Part shown: positions 36,459 through 44,998 of the stretch, piece by piece | Numbering within the stretch: position 1 is the first letter of the stretch | How the letters are laid out: the number at the start of each line of letters is the position of its first letter | Assembly (NCBI RefSeq): GCF_965216805.1 | Contig: NZ_CBDCGN010000003.1 | Span: 620,001 to 684,000 of the forward strand | Length of the DNA stretch: 64,000 nt | From: Panacagrimonas sp965216805 | GTDB lineage: Bacteria; Pseudomonadota; Gammaproteobacteria; Nevskiales; Nevskiaceae | Direction: 5' to 3' | The notes under the pieces: generated by a model | The model's input: the letters and a program-made list of their open reading frames with translations, nothing else | Databases searched by the model: none | What the model was told of the DNA's origin: nothing | Position numbers and translations under genes: made by a program

Positions 36459-38027
36459 ATGAGCCCAAAGATCACGCCCACTCTGGAACCCTCGACGCCA
36501 AAGTCGGAGCCGTCGCTGCCGCCGTTGTATGCGCCGCCACCACCGACCCGGCCTGAATCCGCCCCTCCGATAGAACTGCGCGCGCCGCCGCCGCCCGCGC
36601 CTGAGGCAAGAGCCGAACCCACTTGCGAACCCAGGCTCGAGCGAACAACGCGCCGTTCGCACCCGGCCTCCGACCACGCATCGCGACTGGCGCCAGCGCC
36701 CTCGCCACCACCGCCGCTCTGGCACGACACTGAGACACCGATAGAACCGCGTGCCGCACCACCGCCCGCGCCGGAACCGAAGGTCGAGCCGGTTCCCGAA
36801 CTCGCCCAGGAACCGTCGCTCGAGCGCGAGTCGCGACCCTTGCTGCGTGCACCGGGCCCGACACCCGTGTCCCAAGCGCCGTTGCTGCCGCCATTGGCAG
36901 CGCCTCGTGTCTTACCGGAATTACGACCGCAGCCGCAGCCGCAGCCGCAGTCGCCACCGCGGCCCGCCGCCGCGCCGGCCCCCGCGCCGGAACCGCCGCA
37001 CCCACCACTGGCCACCACCGCCTCACGTGCTCAGCGCCTTCTGGAACGAGCCGAAGTCTTTCTTGACCGCTTCCCCTGGCTGCTGCCCAGCGCCAGTTTT
37101 CTGCTCGGTTGGGTGGGCTTCTTTCTGTTCCAGCGCGGCGAAGCGCTGGCCCGCGGCGTGGCCATCATTGCGCTCGTCGGTTGGCCCTGGCTGCTGGCCG
37201 AGAACCTGCTCGGGCGCTGGGTGGTGGCGCGCTCCAAGGGGCGCTTGAGCATCAGCGCCGTGCGCTTCGTGACCCAGCAGATCCAGCAGGAGATCCTGTT
37301 CTTCTCGCTGCCCTTCATGTTCGGCGCGACGTTGCTGGTGCCGGGGCATATCGTGTTCATGGCCTTCGCGGCGTTGGTTGCCCTGGCGGTGAGCCTGGAC
37401 CCGATCTACCTGCACCGCATTGCGCCGCACGCCGGTCTGTCCAGCGCCTTGCACGCCTACTGCACCCTGATCGCCGCGCTGGTGGTGTTGCCCATCGTGC
37501 TGCATCTGCCGCTGGATCAGGCCTTGCCGATGGCGCTCGGAATCACCGCCCTGAGCCTGCTGCTGAGCTTGCCGCGGATGCTGTTGGCGGTCAGCACCTG
37601 GAAGCTCAGGATGATCGGCTGCGTCGCCCTGGTCGCCGCATTCGGGTTGATGTGGGGACTGCGTGGCCTGATTCCGCCTGCCGGCTTGTGGGTGCGCGAC
37701 GCCCGCATCGCGCACTACGTCGATGGCCTTGAGCCAGGCCCAAGCGTGCAGCGCATGACCGTCGACACCCTGCGCGCACAGGGTGCGTCGGCGTTCGTGG
37801 CAGTGCGCGCGCCGGTGGGTCTGTCGCAGGCCGTGGTGTTCGAATGGCGCCAGCACGGCGAGTCCGTGGACCGTATTCCCGCATTGATCTCCGGCGGCCG
37901 CGAAGAAGGGTTTCGCACTTACAGCCGCAAGGAGAATTTCCCCGCCGATCCACGCGGCCGCTGGCGCGTGGACCTGCGCACGCCGGATAGTCAGTTGATT
38001 GCGCGCATGCGTTTTGTCGTGGAGTGA
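36459..38027 (+). CDS. DUF5924/DUF2914 membrane protein with long proline-rich N-terminus
   Basis: 522 residues. Residues 1-180 are low-complexity Pro/Ala/Glu (PPPP runs, QPQPQPQ). Then a DUF5924-like membrane region: WLLPSASFLLGWVGFFLFQR, IIALVGWPWLLAENLLGRW and further helices to about residue 420. The C-terminal DUF2914 domain has FEWRQHGESVDR, FRTYSRKENFP and GRWRVDLRTPDSQLI. Function unknown; likely inner membrane with an external C-terminal domain. The true start could be later than 36459, since the proline-rich part has no clear ribosome site. Base composition of the N-terminal part is strongly C-rich. Confidence 0.75.
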   Translation: MSPKITPTLEPSTPKSEPSLPPLYAPPPPTRPESAPPIELRAPPPPAPEARAEPTCEPRLERTTRRSHPASDHASRLAPAPSPPPPLWHDTETPIEPRAAPPPAPEPKVEPVPELAQEPSLERESRPLLRAPGPTPVSQAPLLPPLAAPRVLPELRPQPQPQPQSPPRPAAAPAPAPEPPHPPLATTASRAQRLLERAEVFLDRFPWLLPSASFLLGWVGFFLFQRGEALARGVAIIALVGWPWLLAENLLGRWVVARSKGRLSISAVRFVTQQIQQEILFFSLPFMFGATLLVPGHIVFMAFAALVALAVSLDPIYLHRIAPHAGLSSALHAYCTLIAALVVLPIVLHLPLDQALPMALGITALSLLLSLPRMLLAVSTWKLRMIGCVALVAAFGLMWGLRGLIPPAGLWVRDARIAHYVDGLEPGPSVQRMTVDTLRAQGASAFVAVRAPVGLSQAVVFEWRQHGESVDRIPALISGGREEGFRTYSRKENFPADPRGRWRVDLRTPDSQLIARMRFVVE

Positions 38028-38425
38028 TCCGGCTGGGTGTTTGATCTTGATGGGCTGCGGTTCGCAGGAAATTCGAGCGCTGTGTTGCTCGCGTACCGAC
38101 CGGCCCTATGGGTCCTGGTCAGGAATCCATTTTGAAGCGGCTGCCTACAGCTCTGCACGTGTGCCTCACTACAGCCCCCAAGCGGACCGCCGAGCACTAA
38201 TTTGTCATGCTCGAAAGCGGACGCTCCTCCCAGTTGGGAACGCCTGATCCTGCTGATGACAGCGTTGTATTTGCGCTAGCGTAAAGCAGGGTTAACTACA
38301 CGCCGCACGCTACGTCCCTGCCGCCCAGCCTTTGTGAGAGCCGGCGATCAACGCCGCCTCGGCAAAGCGCCCGGCCTTGCGCAGCGCTTCGGCCTGCGGG
38401 AAGGCCGCTTCAGCGACCCGGGCCA
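38028..38425. other. Gap with a possible 38-codon frame
   Basis: 398 bases between convergent genes. On the minus strand an ATG at 38426 overlaps the stop of the beta-hydroxylase gene (TGATG) and opens 38 codons to 38310 (FPQAEALRKAGRFAEAALIA looks TPR-like). It may be a coupled small protein or a decayed gene end. Nothing recognised in 38028-38309. Confidence 0.3.
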
Positions 38426-39601
38426 TCACACATCGCTCTTCAAGGTGAAGCCGTCGAAGCGGTGCATCGCGAGCATGACGGTGGAGATCAAGTCGCGCTC
38501 GGTGGTGGACAGACGCGGATTCCAGGTGTCGCAGATGAGAACGACGCGCACTTCATCGCTCTCGTTCCAGGCTTCATGTTCAATGGTGTCGTCAAAAACC
38601 CACGCCTGCCCTTCACGCCACTGCCGGGTCTGGTTGCCAACTCTGAAGCCGCAGCCTTGTGGAACTACGAGCGGCAGATGCACCACCAGTCGCACATTGT
38701 TCGGGCCCGTGTGCGGAGGAATCCGAGTTCTAGGCTTGAGCACCGAGTACATCGTATTCGGCAATATGCTTTCAATGCGCGGTTGCGGAATGCGGTCCAC
38801 GGCTTCCACCGTGCGCGGGCAGCGCGCGCAATTCTCGTCGAAACGCTTGCCGCCTTGATGAAAATGGAAAGCGCTCCAGCGCGGAGAGCGGTTGAGTTCC
38901 GCCCACTGATTGGGCGCCGCGTTAGAGAAATTGACGTATGGAATGAGCTCGCGATCTTCCGCAAGCACCTGAGTGAGTTCCGCGCGCATATCCGCGGTTG
39001 CCGACTCGAAATCCGCGAGCCAGGGAAACTCTTCGCGCTCGTAGAACTCGATGGCCGGCAATTCCGGATAACAAAAATGGCTCGGCTCCTGGCGGAAAAT
39101 CTTGCGCGTCCCCAGACTCGCGTCGATGAAAAGTTCCATGCGCCGTGAGTCGGCGGAAGCTACGTTCGGCGCACCCAGCTCGCGCCGTACATAAGCGCTC
39201 AACTGCGCGACGTAACGCTGATGGACTTCCCTCGCTCGGCGCAACACGTGCAACGCGGCAGCGTCGAGCCTGTTCTCCGGCGGAGCCTGAGTGAGCGCAT
39301 CGCCGTAAGCGAGCGCGGCCTCATTGTCGCGTCCCTGTTTTTCGAGCAATGTGGCCTTGAACAGAAGCGCGGAAAATGAAAGCGGCTCGATCTTGAGCGC
39401 CTCACCCACGGCTAACAGCGCCGCCGGAAGGTCCGACAATGCCTGGTGCGCGGCCGCCAGATTGATCCACAACACAGGATTTTTCGGGTAAGCGCGGATG
39501 GCGTCACGGAGAATTTCCTTCGCGCGCGCGGGAGCGTTCGCTGCCATGGCCTTGACGGCGGCAGCGTTGAATTCCATCTCGGTCGGGGTCTTGGCGGACA
39601 C
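38426..39601 (-). CDS. TPR-containing aspartyl/asparaginyl beta-hydroxylase-like protein
   Basis: 391 residues. N-terminal TPR region (about 1-110: LWINLAAAHQALSDLPAALL, ALLFKATLLEKQGRDNEAAL). The C-terminal 2-oxoglutarate/Fe(II) dioxygenase domain of the AspBH family (about 200-380) has metal and co-substrate residues in IPPHTGPNNVRLVVHLPLVV and WVFDDTIEHEAWN. The substrate may be a protein side chain or lipid-linked residue; unknown. A MITE-like element ends 51 bases upstream of the start, so its promoter region may be altered. Confidence 0.85.
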   Translation of the reverse strand: MSAKTPTEMEFNAAAVKAMAANAPARAKEILRDAIRAYPKNPVLWINLAAAHQALSDLPAALLAVGEALKIEPLSFSALLFKATLLEKQGRDNEAALAYGDALTQAPPENRLDAAALHVLRRAREVHQRYVAQLSAYVRRELGAPNVASADSRRMELFIDASLGTRKIFRQEPSHFCYPELPAIEFYEREEFPWLADFESATADMRAELTQVLAEDRELIPYVNFSNAAPNQWAELNRSPRWSAFHFHQGGKRFDENCARCPRTVEAVDRIPQPRIESILPNTMYSVLKPRTRIPPHTGPNNVRLVVHLPLVVPQGCGFRVGNQTRQWREGQAWVFDDTIEHEAWNESDEVRVVLICDTWNPRLSTTERDLISTVMLAMHRFDGFTLKSDV

Positions 39602-39651
39602 GGCTGCCTGGATTCTAGAGGCAGCTGGTAGCGTAGTCGACGCGGCGGCAA

Positions 39652-39951
39652 CTAGCCCGCATTTCTCACAGGTCGCCGGAGAATCCCTTGCCAGTTTCTA
39701 TACTCACAGCGTTCTTCACGCTTGCTTCAGAAACAGACTGTCGGAGGATTCTCCGGCGCGTTTGGCCTTGGCAGGGAGTGACTCAATGTCACTCCCTGTT
39801 AGCCAAACGCCGGCGCTGGCCTGTCTGTGGCGCGCAGAGCTTGGGGTTCACTCACCCCATAGAACCACTATGGGGTTCGCTCCACCCCGGCGCCCTGCAC
39901 GTCCTCGACCGACGGCCATCGCTCGATCCCCCTGTGAGAAATGCGGGCTAG
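39652..39951. mobile_element. MITE-like element, copy 1 (300 bp)
   Basis: Terminal inverted repeats CTAGCCCGCATTTCTCACAG (39652-39671) and exact complement (39932-39951). The interior is shared with the element at 51357-51608 in the opposite orientation, including ACTCACCCCATAGAACCACT and CCATCGCTCGATCCCCCTGT. Compared with that copy it carries an extra ~50-base hairpin (39758-39810; outer stem GCGTTTGGC, inner stem CAGGGAGTGAC). It encodes no transposase; mobilisation in trans would be required. CTAG at both ends may include the target site. Confidence 0.85.
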
Positions 39952-40305
39952 AAGTGATTGCCGCGGCGAAGGAAGGAGGGGTCTGTTGGCGGCGCCGTCT
40001 ACGCGGCGCCGTCTACGCGGCGCTGGCGCAGGGCGGTTGCGTCATGGAGCGGTCGCACGAGGCGCGTAGCCAAGTCTTGATAGCAGGGGCGGCGAATCGA
40101 TCCTGCTCCGTGAGTCGCACCAAGCTCTTGCAGCCGGGGTCGGGCCGCTCGATAACGGTCAGCGTCGGCGGTCAGCTCCTGACACACCGCCGCCATTCTC
40201 AAGTCTGCTTGACGTAACGCCTGCTGCGTCAGATCGTGGCCATGGTGCGCTCAAGCCACGCTGACGACGCCGTCGCATCAGCCTGAGAACCGCTGACCCG
40301 CCGTC
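39952..40305. other. Gap downstream of the MITE-like element
   Basis: 354 bases without a recognised gene. It contains a short direct repeat GGCGCCGTCTACGC (twice, about 39992-40020). A minus-strand frame of about 84 codons ends here without ribosome site or recognisable product; it may be a remnant. Confidence 0.4.
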
Positions 40306-40995
40306 TCAAGTACTCGGCAACCGGATCAGCGGCACGTGACTTGCCCCGGTCTCTCGATACACCCGCGCACCTGCAGGCCCAGCACGGCGCGTCACGCCGG
40401 CGCGCAACGGCTGGCGCAGCCAGGTACCCGCGGGGTAGCGGCCGTGGTCGTCGCTGAGTTCACCTTCGATCACCAGTAATTCTTCGCCATGCGGCGCTGC
40501 GTCGTGGGTGGATTCCGCGTGCGGTGCCCAGCGTTCCAGCACGGTGAGTTGCGGGCCGTAGCGATGCAGCGGGCAGACTTCTACGCCAGTGTCGCGCGTC
40601 GATGTCCAGGCTTTGGCAGCGTGGGTGTTCAGCCGCACGGGGGTGAGATCGTCTGCCGCGAAGCGCCATTGCTTGACGAAGATCAGGCAGCCCGGCGACG
40701 AGGAGGGTGTGTGCGAGGTGCCGGGCGGGTTTCGCAGGTACCAGCCGGCGGGATAGTCGCCATGCTCGTCGGAGAACACGCCTTCCAGCACCAGAAATTC
40801 TTCGCCGCCGCCGTGGGTGTGGGCGCTGAAGACGGAGCCCGGCGCGTAGCGCACGATGCTGGTGGCGCGTGCGATCTCATCGCCGGTGCGTGCCAGCATG
40901 CGGCGGGTCACACCGGGCAGCGGCGAGGGCGCCCACTCGATCCGGTCGGTGTGCAGCAAGGCCCTTTGCGCCGGATCTGCGTTGAAGGTGGGCAT
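40306..40995 (-). CDS. Double-cupin protein, ChrR-like
   Basis: 229 residues with two cupin modules. The first (about 40-110) has SAHTHGGGEEFLVLEGVFSD with metal-type His and Glu residues. The second (about 135-205) has the weaker HDAAPHGEELLVIEGELSDD and PAGTWLRQP. This resembles the cupin domain of the anti-sigma factor ChrR, but no zinc-binding anti-sigma domain or sigma-factor gene is present, so it is probably a stand-alone cupin. Substrate unknown. It lies 12 bases downstream of apaG in the same direction. Confidence 0.8.
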   Translation of the reverse strand: MPTFNADPAQRALLHTDRIEWAPSPLPGVTRRMLARTGDEIARATSIVRYAPGSVFSAHTHGGGEEFLVLEGVFSDEHGDYPAGWYLRNPPGTSHTPSSSPGCLIFVKQWRFAADDLTPVRLNTHAAKAWTSTRDTGVEVCPLHRYGPQLTVLERWAPHAESTHDAAPHGEELLVIEGELSDDHGRYPAGTWLRQPLRAGVTRRAGPAGARVYRETGASHVPLIRLPST

Positions 40996-41007
40996 GACCC
41001 GCCTGGC

Positions 41008-41394
41008 TCAGTTCAGCGCGCTGGGCACGGCCAGGCGGAACGGCGCGATCCTGGCGTCGAAGCCTTCGCGGGTGTCGGCGCGGATCATGCCGAACTCGCC
41101 GTGCATGGTGCCCACTGGTGTGTCCAGCGGGCAGGCGCTGGTGTATTCGAAGGCTTCGCCCGGCGCCAGCAGCGGCTGGTGGCCGACCACGCCGGGGCCG
41201 CGCACTTCCTCGACCTTGCCTTCGCCGTTGGTGATGACCCAGTGCCGCGTCATCAACTGCACGGCAATGTCGGACTCGTTGCGGATGGTGATGTGGTAGG
41301 CGAAGAAATAGCGGCGCGAGGCCGGGTCGGATTGCTCCGGAACAAAGCGCGGCTGCGCCACGATGCGCACGCCTCGGGTCAGGGTATTGGACAT
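41008..41394 (-). CDS. apaG: ApaG protein
   Basis: 128 residues with a fibronectin-III-like fold, linked to Mg/Co resistance phenotypes though its biochemical role is unclear. Typical signatures: YFFAYHITIRNESDIAVQLM, TRHWVITNGEGKVEEVRGPG, VVGHQPLLAPGEAFEYTSAC and GTMHGEFGM. The usual ksgA-apaH partners are absent; here it lies between an AsmA-like gene and a cupin gene. Confidence 0.94.
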   Translation of the reverse strand: MSNTLTRGVRIVAQPRFVPEQSDPASRRYFFAYHITIRNESDIAVQLMTRHWVITNGEGKVEEVRGPGVVGHQPLLAPGEAFEYTSACPLDTPVGTMHGEFGMIRADTREGFDARIAPFRLAVPSALN

Positions 41395-41433
41395 GGCGCA
41401 TTCTAGCGCCGCGCCGGCCACGACAGACTGCCT

Positions 41434-43353
41434 TCAGCGCACTTGTACCGGCCCGCTGCGGGTGGCGCTGACCAGTTGCTGCACGAAGGTGTTCCAGTCC
41501 ACCCGGCGGTTGTAGCCCACCACGTCGATGCGCGGCAGCCAGCGGCCCTTGACCAGCACGTAGCCGCCGTTGTCGGCGGGCTCGATGCCATCCATCACGC
41601 ACACGCCCTTGGACAGGGTGCAACTCCAGCCGATGCGCGCGTAGGCGAAGTCGTCGAACAGTCCCAGCGCGCCGCGCGAAAGCATGCCGGTGGGTCCGCC
41701 GCCGATCGACGACAAGGTATCGATGGCGCGCTGCGAAATGCGCTTGCGTGAGCGATCTCCTTCCGGCGTGCCCAGGTGCGCGCGGAAGGCCACCGGCTTC
41801 CAGTCCAGCAGGCGCAGGTCTTCGACGTCGCCCTCAAGACGGCCTTCGATTCGACCGAACGAGAACGCGCTGGTGAGTTGGCCCAGGTCCAGATTGCGCA
41901 AGTGAATGTCGGCCGCCACCCGCGGCAGACGCCCGAACGGATCGAGCACGCGCAGGGACTGCACCGACATCTGGCCATCGAAGGCCTGCGCGGTGAGGCC
42001 GCCGTCCACCTCCAGTTCACCGTCGTGCAGACGCACGCCGGGGATGCGCCCGGCCAGAGTGCCGCTGAACTCGGGCCAGCCGAAGCCGCGACACAGGGCG
42101 GCCAGCTCCAGGGGTTCGATCTCGGCCTGGAGCTGCGCATCCATGCCGGGCTGGCCCAACTGCTGGAAGCGCAGGCGGTCGAATCGCAGTGCGCCGCCAG
42201 CCATCGGCACCCGCAGCGGCGCCAGCAGTTCGAAGGCGCGCGCGTGGGTGCGAAAGCGCAGCGCGCTGGCGCCCAGTTCGAGTCCGCCGATCTTTCCGCC
42301 GCGCCAGTCGAGCTGCGAGTCGGGCCGCGCGTGCGGTTGTGGACCGGACGCCGTCGGCGCCGTGCGATGCCAGTTCACTTCGCCGTCCAGCCCGTGCAGT
42401 TGCAGGGCTTGTGCCGGCAGTTGCAGCGCTGCGTCCTGCAAGCTCGCTTGCAGCTGTTCGACGCCACCGTCGCGCCAGATCAGCTCACCCGAAGAGCGGC
42501 CACCCGGCTGCGCCTGCTCAAGCACGCCGCCGACCAGAAAGGGCTGCGCGTAGGTGGCGAAAGCCGGTCCCAGTTGCAGGGCGTTCCAGCGCAGCCTTGC
42601 GTTGTGCAGCTGCGGGCCGGGCAGACGCAGCGCCGCCGCACCGTGCGCTTCGCCCACGCCGCTCTGCCGAGCGTGCAGTGCGCTCACCTGCCAGGTCGAC
42701 GGGGCGGAAGGGTCCGGTTGGCCGGTGGATTCAAGCTGGAAGGCCAGCGTGGCGGGCGCTTGCGAAAAATCCACGAATACCGGCTCCACGTAGGCCTGGC
42801 CGGCGGTAAGGCGCAGGTCGGATTGCAGGCTTACCGCCTGCGCGCTGCCCTGCGCCTTCAGCACGATCTGCAGCGTCAATTGCTCGCCGGCGTGGCGCCC
42901 GCCCTGGACGCTGGCGGCAAGGTCTTGCAGGCGGAGCTGGACATCGACCTGCCATTGCGCGCCGCGCTGTTGTGCGCGCAGCTCCAGTGCAGCCACGCCG
43001 CTGGCTAGCAGGTCGTGCTGTTCGGCCGCAGCAACCCGGTCGCGCAGCATCGCGATCAGGGGCGCCAGTTGCAGTGCGTCGGACTGCAGCACCAGCTTGC
43101 GGGTGCGGCCGTCCACTTCCACGCTGGCCTGTGCCTTGCCGATGATCCCGTCGGAATGGCGCCATTGCAGCCGCGCATCGCGCATGGCGACCTGCCCGGC
43201 ACCGGCTTGCAGGCGACCCTGCAGCGCAATGTCGGTAATGGCTTGCTCGACGCCCGGCAACTGCATCGACCCGATCTGCAGCTCGATGTCCAGCGCCTTG
43301 GCAGGCGCCGCCGACAACAGCAGGCTCAGTCCGATCAGACCCGGGAATCTCAT
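41434..43353 (-). CDS. AsmA/YdbH-like envelope protein
   Basis: 639 residues. N-terminal signal sequence (PGLIGLSLLLSAAPAKALD), then a long beta-rich region with many short amphipathic strands and Leu/Gln-rich repeats (LQLAPLIAMLRD, LRLTAGQAYVEPVFVDFSQA), as in AsmA-like and YdbH intermembrane lipid-transport proteins. The C-terminal part (ISQRAIDTLSSIGGGPTG to MDGIEPADNGGYVLVKGRWL) resembles the conserved end of those families. The annotation is by overall style; single motifs are weak. Divergent from the CPBP protease gene. Confidence 0.65.
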   Translation of the reverse strand: MRFPGLIGLSLLLSAAPAKALDIELQIGSMQLPGVEQAITDIALQGRLQAGAGQVAMRDARLQWRHSDGIIGKAQASVEVDGRTRKLVLQSDALQLAPLIAMLRDRVAAAEQHDLLASGVAALELRAQQRGAQWQVDVQLRLQDLAASVQGGRHAGEQLTLQIVLKAQGSAQAVSLQSDLRLTAGQAYVEPVFVDFSQAPATLAFQLESTGQPDPSAPSTWQVSALHARQSGVGEAHGAAALRLPGPQLHNARLRWNALQLGPAFATYAQPFLVGGVLEQAQPGGRSSGELIWRDGGVEQLQASLQDAALQLPAQALQLHGLDGEVNWHRTAPTASGPQPHARPDSQLDWRGGKIGGLELGASALRFRTHARAFELLAPLRVPMAGGALRFDRLRFQQLGQPGMDAQLQAEIEPLELAALCRGFGWPEFSGTLAGRIPGVRLHDGELEVDGGLTAQAFDGQMSVQSLRVLDPFGRLPRVAADIHLRNLDLGQLTSAFSFGRIEGRLEGDVEDLRLLDWKPVAFRAHLGTPEGDRSRKRISQRAIDTLSSIGGGPTGMLSRGALGLFDDFAYARIGWSCTLSKGVCVMDGIEPADNGGYVLVKGRWLPRIDVVGYNRRVDWNTFVQQLVSATRSGPVQVR

Positions 43354-43430
43354 GGTGGGATGCTCGCACACGTGTGCAACGCCGCCGTGTTCTCCTACAT
43401 TGCGTGCGCCCGCCCTATTCCAGACCCGAC

Positions 43431-44240
43431 ATGCTGCGCCGCACCTGGCAACGACTGCTGAACGTGTTCGACCGTGCCGATGCGCAGTGGCGCGACCCGG
43501 CGGCCGACGCTGACTGGAAGCCGGTCGCTGCGCTGCTGGCGGTCACCGGTCTGTGCCTGTTCGGCATCCATTACCTGAAGTACGCCAGCACGCTGTTCGC
43601 CGGCATCCAGTGGCTGTGGGATGTGCAGACCCTGCGCGCGTTTCGCTCCGGGCCGTGGGCGGAACTGCTTACGCATGCGTGGTGGGGCGTGGTGCACTTG
43701 CTCGGTTATGTGCTGGTGCCGCTGTGGTTCGTGCGCTATGTGCTGCGCCGGCCGCTGGCCGAGTTCGGCGCCGGTTGGGGCGACACCACGCGCTGGCTGC
43801 CGGCCTGCGGCGTGCTGATCGCGGTGATCGTGCTGTTCGCCTTCATCGCCAGCCACACACAGAGTTTTCAACACACTTATCCGTTCTATTCAAAGGCCGG
43901 GCGTTCGTGGCTGGATTTTGGCCTGTGGCAGCTGGTGTACATGTCGCAGTTCGTGATGCTGGAATTCTTCTTTCGCGGCTTTCTGCTGCACGCGCTGGCG
44001 CCGCGTTTCGGCGCTGCCGCGATCTTTGTCATGGTGGTGCCCTACCTGATGATCCACTTTCCGAAGCCCACGGCCGAGGCCTTCGGCGCGCTGCCGTTCG
44101 GAATTCTGCTGGGCGTGATTGCGCTGCGCTCGCGTTCGATCTGGGGCGGTGCGCTGGTGCACATGAGCATCGCGCTGAGCATGGACCTGATGAGCCTGGC
44201 GCAGACGCAGCGCTGGCCGCAGCAGGTGTGGCCGTGGTGA
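43431..44240 (+). CDS. CPBP-family intramembrane metalloprotease
   Basis: 269 residues with about seven helices. CPBP/CAAX-protease motifs are present in order: EFFFRG (motif 1, short form of EExxxR), MIHFPK (motif 2 His) and GGALVHMSIAL (motif 3 His). Substrate unknown. It overlaps the next gene by a few bases, so the two are co-expressed. Confidence 0.8.
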   Translation: MLRRTWQRLLNVFDRADAQWRDPAADADWKPVAALLAVTGLCLFGIHYLKYASTLFAGIQWLWDVQTLRAFRSGPWAELLTHAWWGVVHLLGYVLVPLWFVRYVLRRPLAEFGAGWGDTTRWLPACGVLIAVIVLFAFIASHTQSFQHTYPFYSKAGRSWLDFGLWQLVYMSQFVMLEFFFRGFLLHALAPRFGAAAIFVMVVPYLMIHFPKPTAEAFGALPFGILLGVIALRSRSIWGGALVHMSIALSMDLMSLAQTQRWPQQVWPW

Positions 44241-44998
44241 GGCTGCGCAACTTTGCCTGGGGCCTGGGCCTGGTGCTGACGGCGTTCTATCTGAGTTGGC
44301 TGGGCCTGGCCGCGGTCAACTTTGCCTATCCATTGTTCTATCAGCCCCTGGGTCTGGAGCAGAACATCGAGACCTACGGTCCGCGCAATAGCGCGCGACC
44401 GGGCTTTCACCTGACCTCGCGCGAGGAGCGCTTCCGCGTGTTTGCCGGTATTGCACAGGCGGTGCGCGACGACGGCAATGGCCTGCAGGAGCTGCGCTAC
44501 CACGACCCACAGGGACGCGAGCTGGGCGTGCTGCTGATTGCGGACGAGGTGCTGCACCTGCAGGACGTGGCGCGCCTGGTCGGCGTGTTCGAGCGCGTGG
44601 GGCTGGTTGCGCTGATCGGTTGGCTGGCGCTCAGCGTCTGGCTGTGGCGGCGCGGCGCGGCTCTGCCTTCGGTGCCGGCGGTGCTGGGCGGTGTCGCGCT
44701 GGTGCTCGCATTGGGCGGACTGGCGGTGCTGGTGGTGGGGCCTACCGCGTTGTTCTACTGGTTGCACGAGGTGATGTTTCCGCCCGATCACCCCTGGTTT
44801 TTCTATTACGAAGCCTCGTTGATGTCGACGATGATGCGCGCGCCGGTGCTGTTCGGCGGTATCGCCGCGCTGTGGCTGGCGCTGGCGCTGATGGTCGTCG
44901 CCATCCTGTATGCGCTGGCCTGGCGCCTGCAGGCGCGCGCAGCGGTGCTTAGTGAAAGTCGCGCGAGCTCACGTTCAAATCGCCGATCCAGGCGCTGA
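44234..44998 (+). CDS. DUF1461 integral membrane protein
   Basis: 254 residues. Starts at GTG 44234 (GTG 44237 also possible), overlapping the CPBP gene end. An N-terminal helix (LGLVLTAFYLSWLGLAAVNF), a periplasmic loop with FHLTSREERFRVFAGIAQAV, then three or more helices with WLHEVMFPPDHPWFFY, a DUF1461/TIGR01906 landmark. The last 50 bases, coding for a Ser/Arg-rich tail, overlap the end of convergent dnaE2. Confidence 0.8.
   Translation: MVRLRNFAWGLGLVLTAFYLSWLGLAAVNFAYPLFYQPLGLEQNIETYGPRNSARPGFHLTSREERFRVFAGIAQAVRDDGNGLQELRYHDPQGRELGVLLIADEVLHLQDVARLVGVFERVGLVALIGWLALSVWLWRRGAALPSVPAVLGGVALVLALGGLAVLVVGPTALFYWLHEVMFPPDHPWFFYYEASLMSTMMRAPVLFGGIAALWLALALMVVAILYALAWRLQARAAVLSESRASSRSNRRSRR

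Noticed and set aside
39688..39951. Short frames within the MITE-like elements with similar ends (also 51357-51635)
   Set aside because: The similarity is due to the repeat itself; no ribosome site, and the frames run into unrelated flanks.
40306..40995. Anti-sigma factor ChrR
   Set aside because: Only cupin modules are present; the zinc-binding anti-sigma domain and a sigma-factor gene are missing.
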